Shown here one piece after another: positions 52,613 to 62,832 of a stretch of DNA of 64,000 nucleotides. Numbering within the stretch: the stretch's first letter is position 1; each line of letters begins with the position of its first letter. The translations under genes were made by a program, and so were the position numbers. The notes beneath the pieces were generated by a model. That model was not told where the DNA came from. It saw nothing but the letters and a program-made list of their open reading frames with translations, and made no database searches. This stretch comes from Nocardia fluminea (lineage in GTDB: Bacteria > Actinomycetota > Actinomycetes > Mycobacteriales > Mycobacteriaceae): contig NZ_PJMW01000002.1 of assembly GCF_002846365.1 (NCBI RefSeq), positions 3,286,001 to 3,350,000 of the forward strand, read 5' to 3'.

Positions 52613-52936
52613 GTGTTCACCGCCCAGGACTGGCCGACGGCCACTACTGACGTGACATGCCGAACCGTGGCGCAGACCCCTCGCGTCCGTGAGGTCACCA
52701 AGACTCTGCCCTGTAGGGGCGGAAACCCCGATCTGTGGTTCGCCGAGAGCCCCACCGATCTCGAGCAGGCCAAGGAACTGTGCGCGGCCTGCCCGATCCG
52801 CAAGGGCTGCCTGACCGCGGCCATCGATCGTGCCGAGCCGTGGGGCGTGTGGGGCGGTGAGATCTTCGACCAGGGTGTCGTGATCGCCCGCAAGCGCCCC
52901 CGTGGTCGCCCGCGCAAGGTCGCGATCATGGCATGA
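52613..52936 (+). CDS. whiB7: WhiB7 redox-sensing transcriptional activator
   Basis: A 107-residue WhiB protein. The four cluster cysteines are C34, C57, C60 and C66 (spacing C-x22-C-x2-C-x5-C), followed by EPWGVWGGE. The C-terminal AT-hook RGRPRK distinguishes WhiB7 from other WhiB proteins. It binds the primary sigma factor with a 4Fe-4S cluster and activates intrinsic antibiotic-resistance genes. GTG 52613 was chosen because AAGGAG lies six bases upstream and homologues start about there. Control by its own promoter and by the leader ORF/terminator is likely. Confidence 0.95.
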   Translation: MFTAQDWPTATTDVTCRTVAQTPRVREVTKTLPCRGGNPDLWFAESPTDLEQAKELCAACPIRKGCLTAAIDRAEPWGVWGGEIFDQGVVIARKRPRGRPRKVAIMA

Positions 52937-52962
52937 ACCCGGGAAAAGGGTTGTACCGCAAG

Positions 52963-52999
52963 CGAACCGCTCACCTCGTCATGGTGAGCGGTTCGTTTT
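52963..52999 (+). terminator. Intrinsic terminator after whiB7
   Basis: CGAACCGCTCACC and its exact complement form a 13-bp stem with a seven-base loop, followed by TTTT. It also lies just beyond the stop of the convergent kinase-like gene. Confidence 0.85.
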
Positions 53000-53030
53000 G
53001 CTTTGTGCGGGATGCGTGTTCGACGGTGCT

Positions 53031-54383
53031 CTAGGAAGCTTGTTCGGCGCGGAAGCCCGGCACCCAGGTGCGGACCAGGTTCATGAAGCCGAGTTCCGCG
53101 TCGAGCTGGGCCAGGATGCCGACCGAGCCACCGAGTACCCGGAAGACGGTGAGGTACTCGGCCGGAAGTTGCAGGGCCCGAGCAGTTTTCATCTCCGGGC
53201 TGGAGAACTCGGAGGCCTTGCCCGCCACCCGCTGCATCCACGAGCGGGTGAAGTGGAACGTGTCGGTGCGAATCGGGTCGCTGAACGGGCGCAGGTACGC
53301 CTCGATCTCCTCGTGGGTCACCACCCGGCCCGGAATGACCCAGCCGTGCTCGTAGAGCAATTCGGTGAGGGCAGCGTGCTCGTCGGCGACAGCGAGGGCC
53401 AGCATGCGGCCGAGGATCTCCGGGAAGCCGTCCGGCATCGGCGCACAGGCACCGAAGTCGAGCACGGCCAGGGTGCCGTCCTCGCGCACCAGGAAATTGC
53501 CAGGGTGCGGGTCGCCGTGCAGCAGTCCGACTAGTTCGGGCGAGCTGAAGTGGAAGGTCCCCATCAGCTCGGCGATCCGGTTGCGTTGCGCGAGGGTGCC
53601 CTCGGGATCCTCCGCACCTGCCTTGATCAGTGCCGACACCGGGGTGCCGTCGAGCCACTCGGTGACGATCACCTTCGGGGCGCCTGCCACCACCTTGGGG
53701 ATCGTGATGGTGGGGTGCCCATCGAACGCGGCGGCGAAGCGGCGCTGGTTGGCGGCCTCGATGCGGTAGTCGAGTTCTTCCTCGGTGCGTTCGGTGATCT
53801 CGGCGAGCAGCGGCTTCACGTCGGCGCCGGGAATCACCGACGAGAGCAGTCCGGTCATCCTCGAGAGCGTTTTCAGGTCGGCGCGCAGGGCGTCGTCGGC
53901 GCCCGGATACTGCACCTTCACCGCCACGGCCCGCCCGTCGGACCAGACCGCGCGATGCACCTGGCCGATGCTGGCCGAGGCGGCCGGGCTGTCGTCGAAG
54001 GACGTGAAGCGTTCCCGCCACTTGGTGCCCAGCTGCTGGTCGAGCACGCGGTGCACCGTCTCGGCCGGCATCGGCGGCGCGGCGGCCTGGAGCTTGGTCA
54101 GCGCCTCGCGATAGTGCTCACCGAATTCCTCCGGGACGGCGGCCTCCATCACGCTCAGCGCCTGGCCGAACTTCATCGCGCCGCCCTTGAGCTCACCGAG
54201 CACGGTGAACAGCTGCTCGGCTGCTTTCTGGTTCAGGTTCGCGTTGATCTGCTTCTTGTCACCACCGACGAGCTTCTTGCCGAACCCGACAGCGGCTCGT
54301 CCGGCGATGCCGAGCGGAATCTTGGCCAACTTGGCATTGCGGCTGGAACTGCGGCGCACGATCTCGGACACGGTACCCATCAT
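53031..54383 (-). CDS. UbiB/ABC1-family atypical kinase-like protein
   Basis: A 450-residue UbiB-family protein. The N-terminal KxGQ motif is in GGAMKFGQALSVME, the Ala-rich nucleotide loop in AASASIGQVHRA, and the lysine in AVKVQYPG. HGDPHPGNFLV and VLDFGAC hold the catalytic and metal Asp residues. It matches the M. tuberculosis Rv3197 product next to whiB7, which has been linked to macrolide tolerance. Relatives act as ATPases in lipid or quinone metabolism. Two ATG codons are adjacent at the start. It is convergent with whiB7. Confidence 0.9.
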   Translation of the reverse strand: MMGTVSEIVRRSSSRNAKLAKIPLGIAGRAAVGFGKKLVGGDKKQINANLNQKAAEQLFTVLGELKGGAMKFGQALSVMEAAVPEEFGEHYREALTKLQAAAPPMPAETVHRVLDQQLGTKWRERFTSFDDSPAASASIGQVHRAVWSDGRAVAVKVQYPGADDALRADLKTLSRMTGLLSSVIPGADVKPLLAEITERTEEELDYRIEAANQRRFAAAFDGHPTITIPKVVAGAPKVIVTEWLDGTPVSALIKAGAEDPEGTLAQRNRIAELMGTFHFSSPELVGLLHGDPHPGNFLVREDGTLAVLDFGACAPMPDGFPEILGRMLALAVADEHAALTELLYEHGWVIPGRVVTHEEIEAYLRPFSDPIRTDTFHFTRSWMQRVAGKASEFSSPEMKTARALQLPAEYLTVFRVLGGSVGILAQLDAELGFMNLVRTWVPGFRAEQAS

Positions 54384-54441
54384 GGCCGAACTCTCGGGGT
54401 GTGTGCCATGGGAATGCTCACACCGGCCGAAGCGACGCCCG

Positions 54442-55314
54442 TCACCGGGCGATTTCTGTGCGTGACGTCATGCTCCGGCACCCGCATTCCTGGTGCGGCA
54501 GCCACGGCCTGCGCTGGATTTCGTGGGTGTCGAGGTTCAATTCCACGGTGGCGTCGAGCGTGCGTGGTGGACGCCGCGGGGAGCAGGCGACGATCGCCTC
54601 CAGTTCGCCCAGTGCCAGCGCGGTCGTCGCCGCGATGCCCGCCGGGGAGGCGTGCCCGGTGCGGCCGAGTAGCTGGGCGGCCAGATGCGGCCAGTCGTTG
54701 TCGAATCCCGCCCGGGTCAGGTCGGCACAGCGCAGGCAGCTGGTCTCGCCGGGCAGCACGAGTGGGCCGACCACACCGACTCCGTCACGAACCCGTACCT
54801 GCAGGTGTGGCACCCGGCGCAACACCAGATCCACCGACAGCCCGGGATCGATCATCAACGCGTCGGTGAGCACCACCAGGTCGCCCGCGGCGGTACCCAG
54901 CGGACTGTCGGGCCGGTACGCGCGCGAGCGGGCGGGCCGGAAACCCATGCGCCGCAATCCGATCGCCACGGCATCGGAGAGCGGGCCGAGGCCGTGCACG
55001 GTGATGGCGCGGATCTTGCCCACGGTGGGTTCGGGCTCCAGCAGCAGGCCCGCGCGCTCGATCGCGGTGAGCATGCCCATGGTCCGGTCGGGGCTGATGC
55101 CGAATTCGCCCGCACGCCAGATGATCTGGGGCCGCGATTGCAGGCCGTCGAGCAGACGGAGGAAGGCGAGCACGGTACCGGTGTCGTGATCGGTGGTTTC
55201 CAGGAGCAGTGCGCGCTCAGGGTCCCAGCCGAGCTGGACCGTGCCGGACGGGCGAACCAGGGTGGTCACTCGCGGGTTGAGCATCGGCCCGCGCAGTGGG
55301 GATGTGGTCGTCAT
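54442..55314 (-). CDS. ThiF/cyclodehydratase-like protein (TOMM leader-binding type)
   Basis: A 290-residue protein. The C-terminal two thirds resemble the E1-like domain found in TOMM cyclodehydratase partners: IRAITVHGLGPLSDAVAIGLRRMG is a Rossmann-like segment, and DLVVLTDALMIDP follows. CLRC and a terminal CGC provide four Cys for a zinc site. The N-terminal part (about 10-90) is winged-helix-like, as in leader-peptide recognition elements. Such proteins help YcaO enzymes make azoline rings in peptides, but no YcaO or precursor gene is visible here. The position matches Rv3196 in M. tuberculosis, so the role may be housekeeping. The start is ATG 55314 or GTG 55344. Confidence 0.6.
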   Translation of the reverse strand: MTTTSPLRGPMLNPRVTTLVRPSGTVQLGWDPERALLLETTDHDTGTVLAFLRLLDGLQSRPQIIWRAGEFGISPDRTMGMLTAIERAGLLLEPEPTVGKIRAITVHGLGPLSDAVAIGLRRMGFRPARSRAYRPDSPLGTAAGDLVVLTDALMIDPGLSVDLVLRRVPHLQVRVRDGVGVVGPLVLPGETSCLRCADLTRAGFDNDWPHLAAQLLGRTGHASPAGIAATTALALGELEAIVACSPRRPPRTLDATVELNLDTHEIQRRPWLPHQECGCRSMTSRTEIAR

Positions 55315-55522
55315 GGGAGAAGTATCGGCACTCGTCAGTGGCACGAGGTGCGCCGAAAGTGTAGTTATCCACAGGCTTTCGGCGTGTCGACAAAAGAATC
55401 TCGACTTGTGAACAACCGCTGTACCGCGGGTCGTCGCGGCATTTCGCGACGAACGCCGGCCTAGGAACCGTGTCGCGCCACCGAGGTCGGAAGTTTCTCA
55501 CCGACCTCGGCGGCGGCGCGGA

Positions 55523-56986
55523 TCAGGACTTGCCGGTATCGGTATCGGAGTCGGAATCGCCCTCGTCGCGCGAAGTTTCGCCGGAGTCGGGTTCCTCGGA
55601 CTTCGCCTTGTCGAGTCCGGCCGCGTCACGTTCGCGCGCCTCGGTCGCGGCCAGCTGGGCCAGCGGGTCGTCGAAAGCGCCGGTGCCGCCGCCGATGATG
55701 GAGTCGATGAACCCGGCGGGCGAGTCGAGATCGGTGGAATCGGGCAGCAGATCCGGGTGTTCCCAGACCTTGTCGCGCCGCTCCATCCCCGCGTCGGTGG
55801 TGAGCCGGCGCCACAGCGCCGAGGCCTCACGCACCCTGCGCGGCCGCAACTCCAGCCCGACGAGCGTGGCGAAGGTCTGCTCGGCGGGCCCGCCCGTCGC
55901 CCGGCGGCGGCGCAGGGTCTCCGACAGGGCGTTCGCGCCCGGCAGACGCTCACCCACGGCGTCGCTGACCACGACGTCGACCCAGCCCTCGATCAGGGCC
56001 AACAGCGTCTCCAGACGCTCGAGCGCCTGCTTCTGCTCGGGCGTGGTCTGCGGTTCGAACGTGCCCTGGGAGAGCAGTTCCTCCAGCTTGGAGGGGTCGC
56101 TCAGCGACATCGGGTCGATGCCCTGCGCGGCTTCCTCGATCGCGGAGAAGTCCATCTTGATGCCGCGTGCGTAGTCCTCCACGGCGCCGAGCACCTGCTG
56201 GCGCAGCCACGGCACGTGCGCGAAGAGCCGCTGGTGGGCGGCCTCGCGGGCGGCCAGGAAGACCATGATCTCGCTCTCGGGCTGCTCGAGCCCCTCGCTG
56301 AACGCCGAGATCGCGGTCGGCAGCAGCGCGGCGGTACCGGCCGGGCCGAGCGGCAGACCGATATCGGTGGAGGTCAGCACCTCCTTGGCCAGCTGGCCGA
56401 GCGCCTGACCGAGCTGGGAACCGAACGCCAGCCCGCCCATCTGGCCGAGCATGCCCACCATCGGCCCGGCGAACTGCTTGGCCTCTTCCGGCAACTGCGC
56501 CGTCCACATGCCCGAGATCTGCTCGGCCACCGGATCGCACAGGCGCTTCCAGGTGGGCAGCGTCTCCTCGATCCAGTCGTTCGGGGTCCACGCGACCGTC
56601 TTGGTGGCGCCCGCGGGTAGCACCGTGGCGCCGTCGAGCCACAGTTCGGCCAGGTGCGCCGCGTCGGTCACCGCGGTGGTGGTGCCCGAGGCGATCGGCG
56701 CGATGGTGGAGCCGAGCTGCTGGCGGGCCAGTCGCTTGGCGACGTCGTAGTTGACCGGGCCGGACTGCGCGCCGCCGGGACCCATGCCCTGGCCCATGCC
56801 ACTGATCATCTGCCCGAGCTGGCTCAGCATCTGGCCCAGCTGAGACGGATCGAATCCGCCCGCGCCGGCCGCGCCGCCCGCTCCGAACCCGAACGGATCG
56901 TTTCCGCCGGGTCCGTTGCCCTCGTCGCGACGCTTGCCGGAATCGTCGTCGTCGCCGGTCGAGAAGCCGAAGGGGAGATCGCTCAT
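55523..56986 (-). CDS. DUF2342-type zinc-dependent metalloprotease-like protein
   Basis: A 487-residue protein. The first 75 residues are Gly/Asp-rich and disordered, with SQLGQMLSQLGQMISGMGQGM. The core has FLAAREAAHQRLFAHVPWLRQQ, the His motif of the DUF2342 family often annotated as zinc-dependent metalloprotease. FGSQLGQALGQLAKEVL and VDVVVSDAVGERLPG are also typical. The C-terminal tail is acidic and Ser-rich. A classic HExxH is not present. AAGAGGT precedes the ATG, and TAACGT lies seven bases before it. It matches the position of Rv3195. Proteolytic activity is assumed from family annotation only. Confidence 0.8.
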   Translation of the reverse strand: MSDLPFGFSTGDDDDSGKRRDEGNGPGGNDPFGFGAGGAAGAGGFDPSQLGQMLSQLGQMISGMGQGMGPGGAQSGPVNYDVAKRLARQQLGSTIAPIASGTTTAVTDAAHLAELWLDGATVLPAGATKTVAWTPNDWIEETLPTWKRLCDPVAEQISGMWTAQLPEEAKQFAGPMVGMLGQMGGLAFGSQLGQALGQLAKEVLTSTDIGLPLGPAGTAALLPTAISAFSEGLEQPESEIMVFLAAREAAHQRLFAHVPWLRQQVLGAVEDYARGIKMDFSAIEEAAQGIDPMSLSDPSKLEELLSQGTFEPQTTPEQKQALERLETLLALIEGWVDVVVSDAVGERLPGANALSETLRRRRATGGPAEQTFATLVGLELRPRRVREASALWRRLTTDAGMERRDKVWEHPDLLPDSTDLDSPAGFIDSIIGGGTGAFDDPLAQLAATEARERDAAGLDKAKSEEPDSGETSRDEGDSDSDTDTGKS

Positions 56987-57100
56987 ACCTCTTACGTTAC
57001 GCGGGACCCCCCGGCCCACGGTGTTCGCGCATCGCGAAATCGCGCGACGACGCCCACGCCGTAAAGCGTGCCACTGCCGTCGGTCACGGTCGTTGATCAC

Positions 57101-57106
57101 TACTGT
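57101..57106 (+). promoter_or_regulatory. -10 element for a leaderless PDZ/Lon-like protease mRNA
   Basis: TACTGT ends seven bases before the GTG start codon at 57114, and no Shine-Dalgarno sequence is present. Transcription would begin at or beside the start codon. No strong -35 box is seen. Confidence 0.45.
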
Positions 57107-57113
57107 GGTCCGA

Positions 57114-58139
57114 GTGAATCGTCGGATCCTCACCCTGATCGTCGCCCTCGTCCCTGTCCTCGTGCTCGGCGTGGCAGGCAGCGTGGTCACCGTGCCGTTC
57201 GTCGCGCTCGGCCCCGGCCCCACCTTCGACACCCTCGGCCAGGTGGAGGGCAAGCAGGTGGTCGATGTCACCGGCGCGCCACTGGATCCCACGAGCGGGC
57301 ACCTGAACATGACGACGGTCTCGGTGCGCGACGGGCTGAACCTGTTCGAGGCGTTCGGGTTCTGGGTCAGCGGTGAGCACGGCCTCGTGCCGCGCGCCGA
57401 GGTGTACCCGCCCGGCGTGTCACGCGAGGAGGTCGACAAGTCCAATCAGCAGGACTTCAAGGATTCCGAGAGCGATGCCGAGGTCGCCGCGCTGCACTAT
57501 TTGAAGATGCCGACGGTCGTGCTGGTCCGCGGACTCGGCGAGGAAGGACCGGCCAACGGCGTGCTCGAGGTCGGTGACGAGCTGATCAGCATCGACGGCA
57601 CCCCGATCACCACGCCCAAGGACGTGATCGACATCGTCGGTACCAAGGCGCCCGGGGCCACCATCAGCATCGTCTACCGTCGCGGCGACGCCGAGCGGAC
57701 CAGCGCGATCACCCTGGCGCCGCGCCCGGGCGACGAGGCGAAGGGCTACCTCGGCATCACCCCGGGCGAAGGCGGGCGTCCGCCGCTGCAGGTGGAGTTC
57801 AACCTCGCCGATATCGGTGGACCCTCGGCCGGGCTGATGTTCAGTCTCTCGCTGATCGACAAGCTCTCGCCGGGCGAACTCAACGGCGGCAAGTTCGTCG
57901 CGGGCACCGGCACCATCGACCAGGACGGCAAGGTCGGCCCGATCGGTGGCATCCAGTACAAGATGATCGCGGCGCGCGAGGTGGGCGCGGAAACGTTCCT
58001 CGTCCCCGCCGACAACTGCAACGAGGCCCGGCAGCGTGCCCCCGAGGGCTTGCGCTTGGTGAAGGTCGACACCCTCGACAGCGCGATCACCGGACTGGCC
58101 GAGATCAACGCGGGACGCGAACCGATCAGCTGCGGCTGA
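57114..58139 (+). CDS. PDZ-domain Lon-like serine protease, membrane-anchored
   Basis: A 341-residue protein. One N-terminal membrane segment (MNRRILTLIVALVPVLVLGVAG) is followed by an extracytoplasmic region. A PDZ domain (about 145-215) contains GVLEVGDELISIDGTPI. The C-terminal Lon/S16 protease domain has the catalytic Ser in GGPSAGLMFSL (about 238) and Lys in GGIQYKMIAA (about 282). It is the YlbL/Rv3194c type, probably acting on envelope proteins. It ends convergently with the PPA1309 gene, the two stops being adjacent. Confidence 0.92.
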   Translation: MNRRILTLIVALVPVLVLGVAGSVVTVPFVALGPGPTFDTLGQVEGKQVVDVTGAPLDPTSGHLNMTTVSVRDGLNLFEAFGFWVSGEHGLVPRAEVYPPGVSREEVDKSNQQDFKDSESDAEVAALHYLKMPTVVLVRGLGEEGPANGVLEVGDELISIDGTPITTPKDVIDIVGTKAPGATISIVYRRGDAERTSAITLAPRPGDEAKGYLGITPGEGGRPPLQVEFNLADIGGPSAGLMFSLSLIDKLSPGELNGGKFVAGTGTIDQDGKVGPIGGIQYKMIAAREVGAETFLVPADNCNEARQRAPEGLRLVKVDTLDSAITGLAEINAGREPISCG

Positions 58140-58724
58140 TCACTCCAGCGTGTGGTGCAGGGCCTCGACCAGGCCCGGCGCCAGGTCGGGGTAGGTGCGC
58201 AGGTCGAGGTCGCCGAAGCCGTCGTCGTCCTCGGGACGGATCTGCAGCAGGCACAGGGTGGCGCCCTGGCGCAACACGCCGGCGATGAGCCGGGCGTCGC
58301 GGCGACCCGGATGCGCGAGCGCGGCGGCACGCCCGGCGGCGTCGGCGGCTTCGTCGTCGGCCAGGAGCGGAACCAGCGCCTCGTCGAGATCGCTCTCGGC
58401 GTCCGGCGGCAGCACCACGATCTCCTGCACCAGCACGCAGCCTTCGACTGCGGGCGGCCAGGTGGTGGTGGCCAGGAACTCGTCCAGCGCCATCGACCCG
58501 CCGGTGATGTCGTCGGGGAAGGCTTCCTGGGCCACGGGGGTGAGCTCGCTGCCGTCGTCGAGCTGGTCCTGCAGGTCCGGTTCGGCCGCGGCCAGGTCGG
58601 CGGTCGGCACCAACGCGAACATCTGCGGGGGGTTTCCCCAGCCCTCGGCGTCGGCGAACTCGACGACCTCGCGCACACAGCGGGCGAGGAGAACTTCGGC
58701 GTGCTCGTCTTCGGTCACCCGCAC
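58140..58724 (-). CDS. PPA1309-family conserved protein
   Basis: A 194-residue acidic cytoplasmic protein with segments PPQMFALVPTADLA, WPPAVEGCVLVQEIVVLPPDAE, then LIAGVLRQGATLCLLQIRPED. This is the actinobacterial PPA1309 family, of unknown function, typically encoded between the PDZ protease and the UPF0182 gene. The start is uncertain: GTG 58724, GTG 58718 or TTG 58730 are in frame and none has a clear ribosome site. It is divergent from the UPF0182 gene. Confidence 0.8.
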   Translation of the reverse strand: MRVTEDEHAEVLLARCVREVVEFADAEGWGNPPQMFALVPTADLAAAEPDLQDQLDDGSELTPVAQEAFPDDITGGSMALDEFLATTTWPPAVEGCVLVQEIVVLPPDAESDLDEALVPLLADDEAADAAGRAAALAHPGRRDARLIAGVLRQGATLCLLQIRPEDDDGFGDLDLRTYPDLAPGLVEALHHTLE

Positions 58725-58874
58725 ATCCAATCATTTTCGGCCCAGACGCTTGCACGGTGTCCGATTTCCGTAGAGTGGGCGCCAACGGTCCGGGAACGGA
58801 TCACCCGCAACATTCGGACTGCGGTGTCTGCGCCGGCCACGGTGCGGAGCCGCCGGAGCATGGAGAGTGGCACC

Positions 58875-61859
58875 GTGGGCATGCGGCCCCCCACCGGCTT
58901 ACCTTCGTTGTCCCGACGCAGCCGTGTGCTGCTGGTGACGGCAGTCGTCCTCGCGGCGCTGCTGCTGCTCGGGCCCCGCTTCACCGATGCCTATACCAAT
59001 TGGTTGTGGTTCGGTGAGGTCGGTTATCGCAGTGTGTATCTCGGCGTGTTGCGCACGCGGCTGATGCTGTTCGTGGTCGTCGCGTTGCTCGTCGGCCTGG
59101 TGGTCTGGGCGGCGCTGCTGCTGGCCTATCGGTCGCGGCCGGTCTTCGTGCCGGTCGCCGGGCCCAACGATCCGATCGCGCGCTACCGCACGACCGTGAT
59201 GAGCAAGCTGCGCCTGTTCGGCGTCGGCATCCCGGTGCTGCTCGGCGTGCTGTCGGGGCTGGTCGCGCAGTCGAACTGGGCGACGGTGCAGCTGTTCCTG
59301 CACGGCGGCGAGTTCGGTCAGCAGGACCCGCAGTTCGGACTCGACATCGGTTTCTACACCTTCGATCTGCCGTTCTACCGGATGGTGCTGAACTGGCTGT
59401 TCGTCGCCGTGGTGATCGCGTTCTTCGCGAACCTGGTGACCCACTACGTGTTCGGCGGCCTGCGGCTGGCCGGGCGTGAAGGCACCCTCACCAGGGCCGC
59501 GCGCGTGCAACTCGCGGTGATCGCGGGAATCTTCGTCCTGCTCAAGGCGGTGGCGTACTGGTTCGACCGGTACGACCTGTTGTCGAGTACGCGCAAGGAG
59601 CCCACGTTCGGCGGTCCGTCGTTCACCGATATCAACGCGGTGCTGCCCGCCAAGCTGATCCTGCTGTCGATCGCGGTGATCTGCGCGATGGCGTTCTTCG
59701 CCGGCATCGTTCTGCGCGATCTGCGGGTTCCCGCGATGGCGGCCGCGCTGCTGGTGCTGTCGTCGATCCTGGTCGGCGCGGTGTGGCCGATGGTGGTCGA
59801 GCAGTTCTCGGTACGCCCCAACGCCGCCGAGAAGGAGAGTCCGTACATCGAGCGCAATATCCAGGCGACTCGCGAGGCGTACGGAATCACCGACGACAAG
59901 GTCGAGTATCAGAACTATCAGGGTGAGAGCAAGAAGAGCCCGCTCGAGGTGCCCGCGGACGCGGTCACCATCGGCAACGCCCGCCTGCTCGACCCGAACA
60001 TCCTCTCGCCCACCTTCACCCAGCTCCAGCAGCGCAAGAACTTCTACGGCTTCCCCGAGTCGCTCGATATCGACCGCTACAGCCTCAACGGTGACGTCCA
60101 GGACTACATCGTGGCCGCGCGCGAGCTGCATCCCGCCGCGCTGTCGGGCAACCAGAAGGACTGGATCAACCAGCACACCGTCTACACCCACGGCAACGGC
60201 TTCGTCGCCGCGCCGGCCAACCGGGTCAACAAGCCGCAGTCCGAGGCCCAGAGCGTTACCGGCGGCAGTGATTCGGGCTATCCGCTGTTCATGGTGAGTG
60301 ACCTGTTCACCAAGGTGGAGGATCAGCAGATCAAGGTCGATCAGCCGCGGATCTACTACGGCGAGTTGATCGCCCAGACCGATCCCGACTACGCCATCGT
60401 CGGCACGGCGGAGGGCCAGGCGCCGCGCGAGTACGACTCCGATCAGGCGCAGTTCACCTATGACGGCAGCGGTGGCGTGCCGATCGGGAACTGGTTCAAC
60501 CGGTTGGCCTTCGCGGCCAAGTACGCCGAGCGCAACATCCTGTTCTCCTCGGCGATCAGCGAGGACTCCAAGATCCTGTTCAACCGTGGTCCGCGCGACC
60601 GGGTGCAGAAGGTGGCGCCGTGGTTGACCACCGACGGCAACGCCTACCCGGCGGTCGTCGGCGAGCGCGTGGTCTGGATCGTCGACGCCTACACCACGCT
60701 GGACAAGTACCCCTACGCCCAGCCGACCTCGCTCGACGGCGCGGTCGAGGACAGCATCGACAAGAAGACCGGGCGGGTGATCCCGCGCAAGGAGGTCAGC
60801 TACATCCGCAACTCGGTGAAGGCCACCGTCGACGCGTACGACGGCACCGTCACCCTGTACGAGACCGACACCACCGACCCGGTTCTGAAGGCCTGGCGTG
60901 GAGTGTTCCCGGACGCGGTGAAGCCGCAGAGCGAGATCTCGCCCGAGCTGCGCGCGCACTTCCGGTACCCGGAGGACCTGTTCAAGGTCCAGCGCGACAT
61001 GCTCACGAAGTACCACGTGGACAATCCGCGTGAGTTTTTCACCAACAACGCGTTCTGGTCGGTGCCCAGCGATCCCACCATCGAGGGCGGCACATTCAAT
61101 CAGCCCCCGTACTACGTGTTGCTGGGTGACCCGAAGACCAACAAGCCGGTGTTCAACCTGACCTCGGCGATGGTCGGCTACAACCGGCAGTTCCTCTCGG
61201 CGTACATCTCGGTGCGGTCGGACCCCGACGGGTACGGCAAGTTCACCGTGTTGCAGCTGCCGGTGGAAACGCAGACGCAGGGTCCGCAGCAGACACAGAA
61301 CTCGATGACCACCGCCGACGCGGTGTCCCGAGAGAAAACCCTGCTGTCGAACTCGAACAAGATCCGCTACGGCAACTTGCTCACGCTGCCGGTGGCCGAC
61401 GGCGGCATCCTCTACGTGGAGCCGTTCTACAACGAGCGCAACACCGGTTCGTCGACGTTCCCCCAGCTGCTTCGCGTGCTGGTGAGCTATCGCGACGCGG
61501 CGGGCAGCGTGAAGGTCGGCTACGCGGCGACGCTGGCCGACGCGCTGAATCAGGTGATGCCGGGTGCGGGTTCGCTGGCGACACCGTTCGGTGGCGATCC
61601 GTCCGTGAAGCCGAAACCGGGGGCGATCCCGCCGGTCGATCCGGGCACCGTCACGCCGCCCGGAAACGGCACCACGCCGCAGCCGGGGACGACTCCGCCC
61701 GCGGGATCCACGACGCAGGAGGCGGCAGCCGCCGAGCTCAGCCGCAAGATCGAGGCCGTGCGCACGGCGATGCGGACGGGCAACTTCACCGATTTCGGTA
61801 AGGCGCTGGAAGAACTGGACAATGCGGTGAAGGCGTATCAGGACGCGGGCGGCCGGTAG
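58875..61859 (+). CDS. UPF0182-family large membrane protein
   Basis: A 994-residue protein. The first 320 residues contain about seven membrane helices and the conserved FTDAYTNWLWFGEVGYRSVY. The large C-terminal extracytoplasmic part includes VRPNAAEKESPYIERNI, DWINQHTVYTHGNGFVAAPAN and YIRNSVKATVDAYDGTV, all family hallmarks. A Pro/Gly/Thr-rich stretch precedes a helical tail. GTG 58875 (M-GMRPPTG) was chosen because the M. tuberculosis Rv3193c protein starts at the equivalent position. ATG 58860 is an alternative. Function unknown. Confidence 0.9.
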   Translation: MGMRPPTGLPSLSRRSRVLLVTAVVLAALLLLGPRFTDAYTNWLWFGEVGYRSVYLGVLRTRLMLFVVVALLVGLVVWAALLLAYRSRPVFVPVAGPNDPIARYRTTVMSKLRLFGVGIPVLLGVLSGLVAQSNWATVQLFLHGGEFGQQDPQFGLDIGFYTFDLPFYRMVLNWLFVAVVIAFFANLVTHYVFGGLRLAGREGTLTRAARVQLAVIAGIFVLLKAVAYWFDRYDLLSSTRKEPTFGGPSFTDINAVLPAKLILLSIAVICAMAFFAGIVLRDLRVPAMAAALLVLSSILVGAVWPMVVEQFSVRPNAAEKESPYIERNIQATREAYGITDDKVEYQNYQGESKKSPLEVPADAVTIGNARLLDPNILSPTFTQLQQRKNFYGFPESLDIDRYSLNGDVQDYIVAARELHPAALSGNQKDWINQHTVYTHGNGFVAAPANRVNKPQSEAQSVTGGSDSGYPLFMVSDLFTKVEDQQIKVDQPRIYYGELIAQTDPDYAIVGTAEGQAPREYDSDQAQFTYDGSGGVPIGNWFNRLAFAAKYAERNILFSSAISEDSKILFNRGPRDRVQKVAPWLTTDGNAYPAVVGERVVWIVDAYTTLDKYPYAQPTSLDGAVEDSIDKKTGRVIPRKEVSYIRNSVKATVDAYDGTVTLYETDTTDPVLKAWRGVFPDAVKPQSEISPELRAHFRYPEDLFKVQRDMLTKYHVDNPREFFTNNAFWSVPSDPTIEGGTFNQPPYYVLLGDPKTNKPVFNLTSAMVGYNRQFLSAYISVRSDPDGYGKFTVLQLPVETQTQGPQQTQNSMTTADAVSREKTLLSNSNKIRYGNLLTLPVADGGILYVEPFYNERNTGSSTFPQLLRVLVSYRDAAGSVKVGYAATLADALNQVMPGAGSLATPFGGDPSVKPKPGAIPPVDPGTVTPPGNGTTPQPGTTPPAGSTTQEAAAAELSRKIEAVRTAMRTGNFTDFGKALEELDNAVKAYQDAGGR

Positions 61860-61878
61860 GCAACCGCCGCACGACAGC

Positions 61879-61913
61879 AGGAAAGGCCCCGTCTGGATGA
61901 CGGGGCCTTTCCT
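61879..61913. terminator. Bidirectional intrinsic terminator
   Basis: AGGAAAGGCCCCGTC and its exact complement form a 15-bp stem with loop TGGAT between the convergent UPF0182 and rpf genes. The stem ends CCTTTCCT on the plus strand, giving a short pyrimidine-rich run in both directions. Confidence 0.8.
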
Positions 61914-61932
61914 GTGCAGGGGGAACGGTGGG

Positions 61933-62832
<900 letters not shown>

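Noticed and set aside
55365-55373. Perfect DnaA box TTATCCACA upstream of the ThiF-like gene
   Set aside because: It is a single copy with no cluster of further boxes, AT-rich unwinding region or dnaA/dnaN neighbours, so it is not an origin. It may be a chance match or a minor DnaA site.
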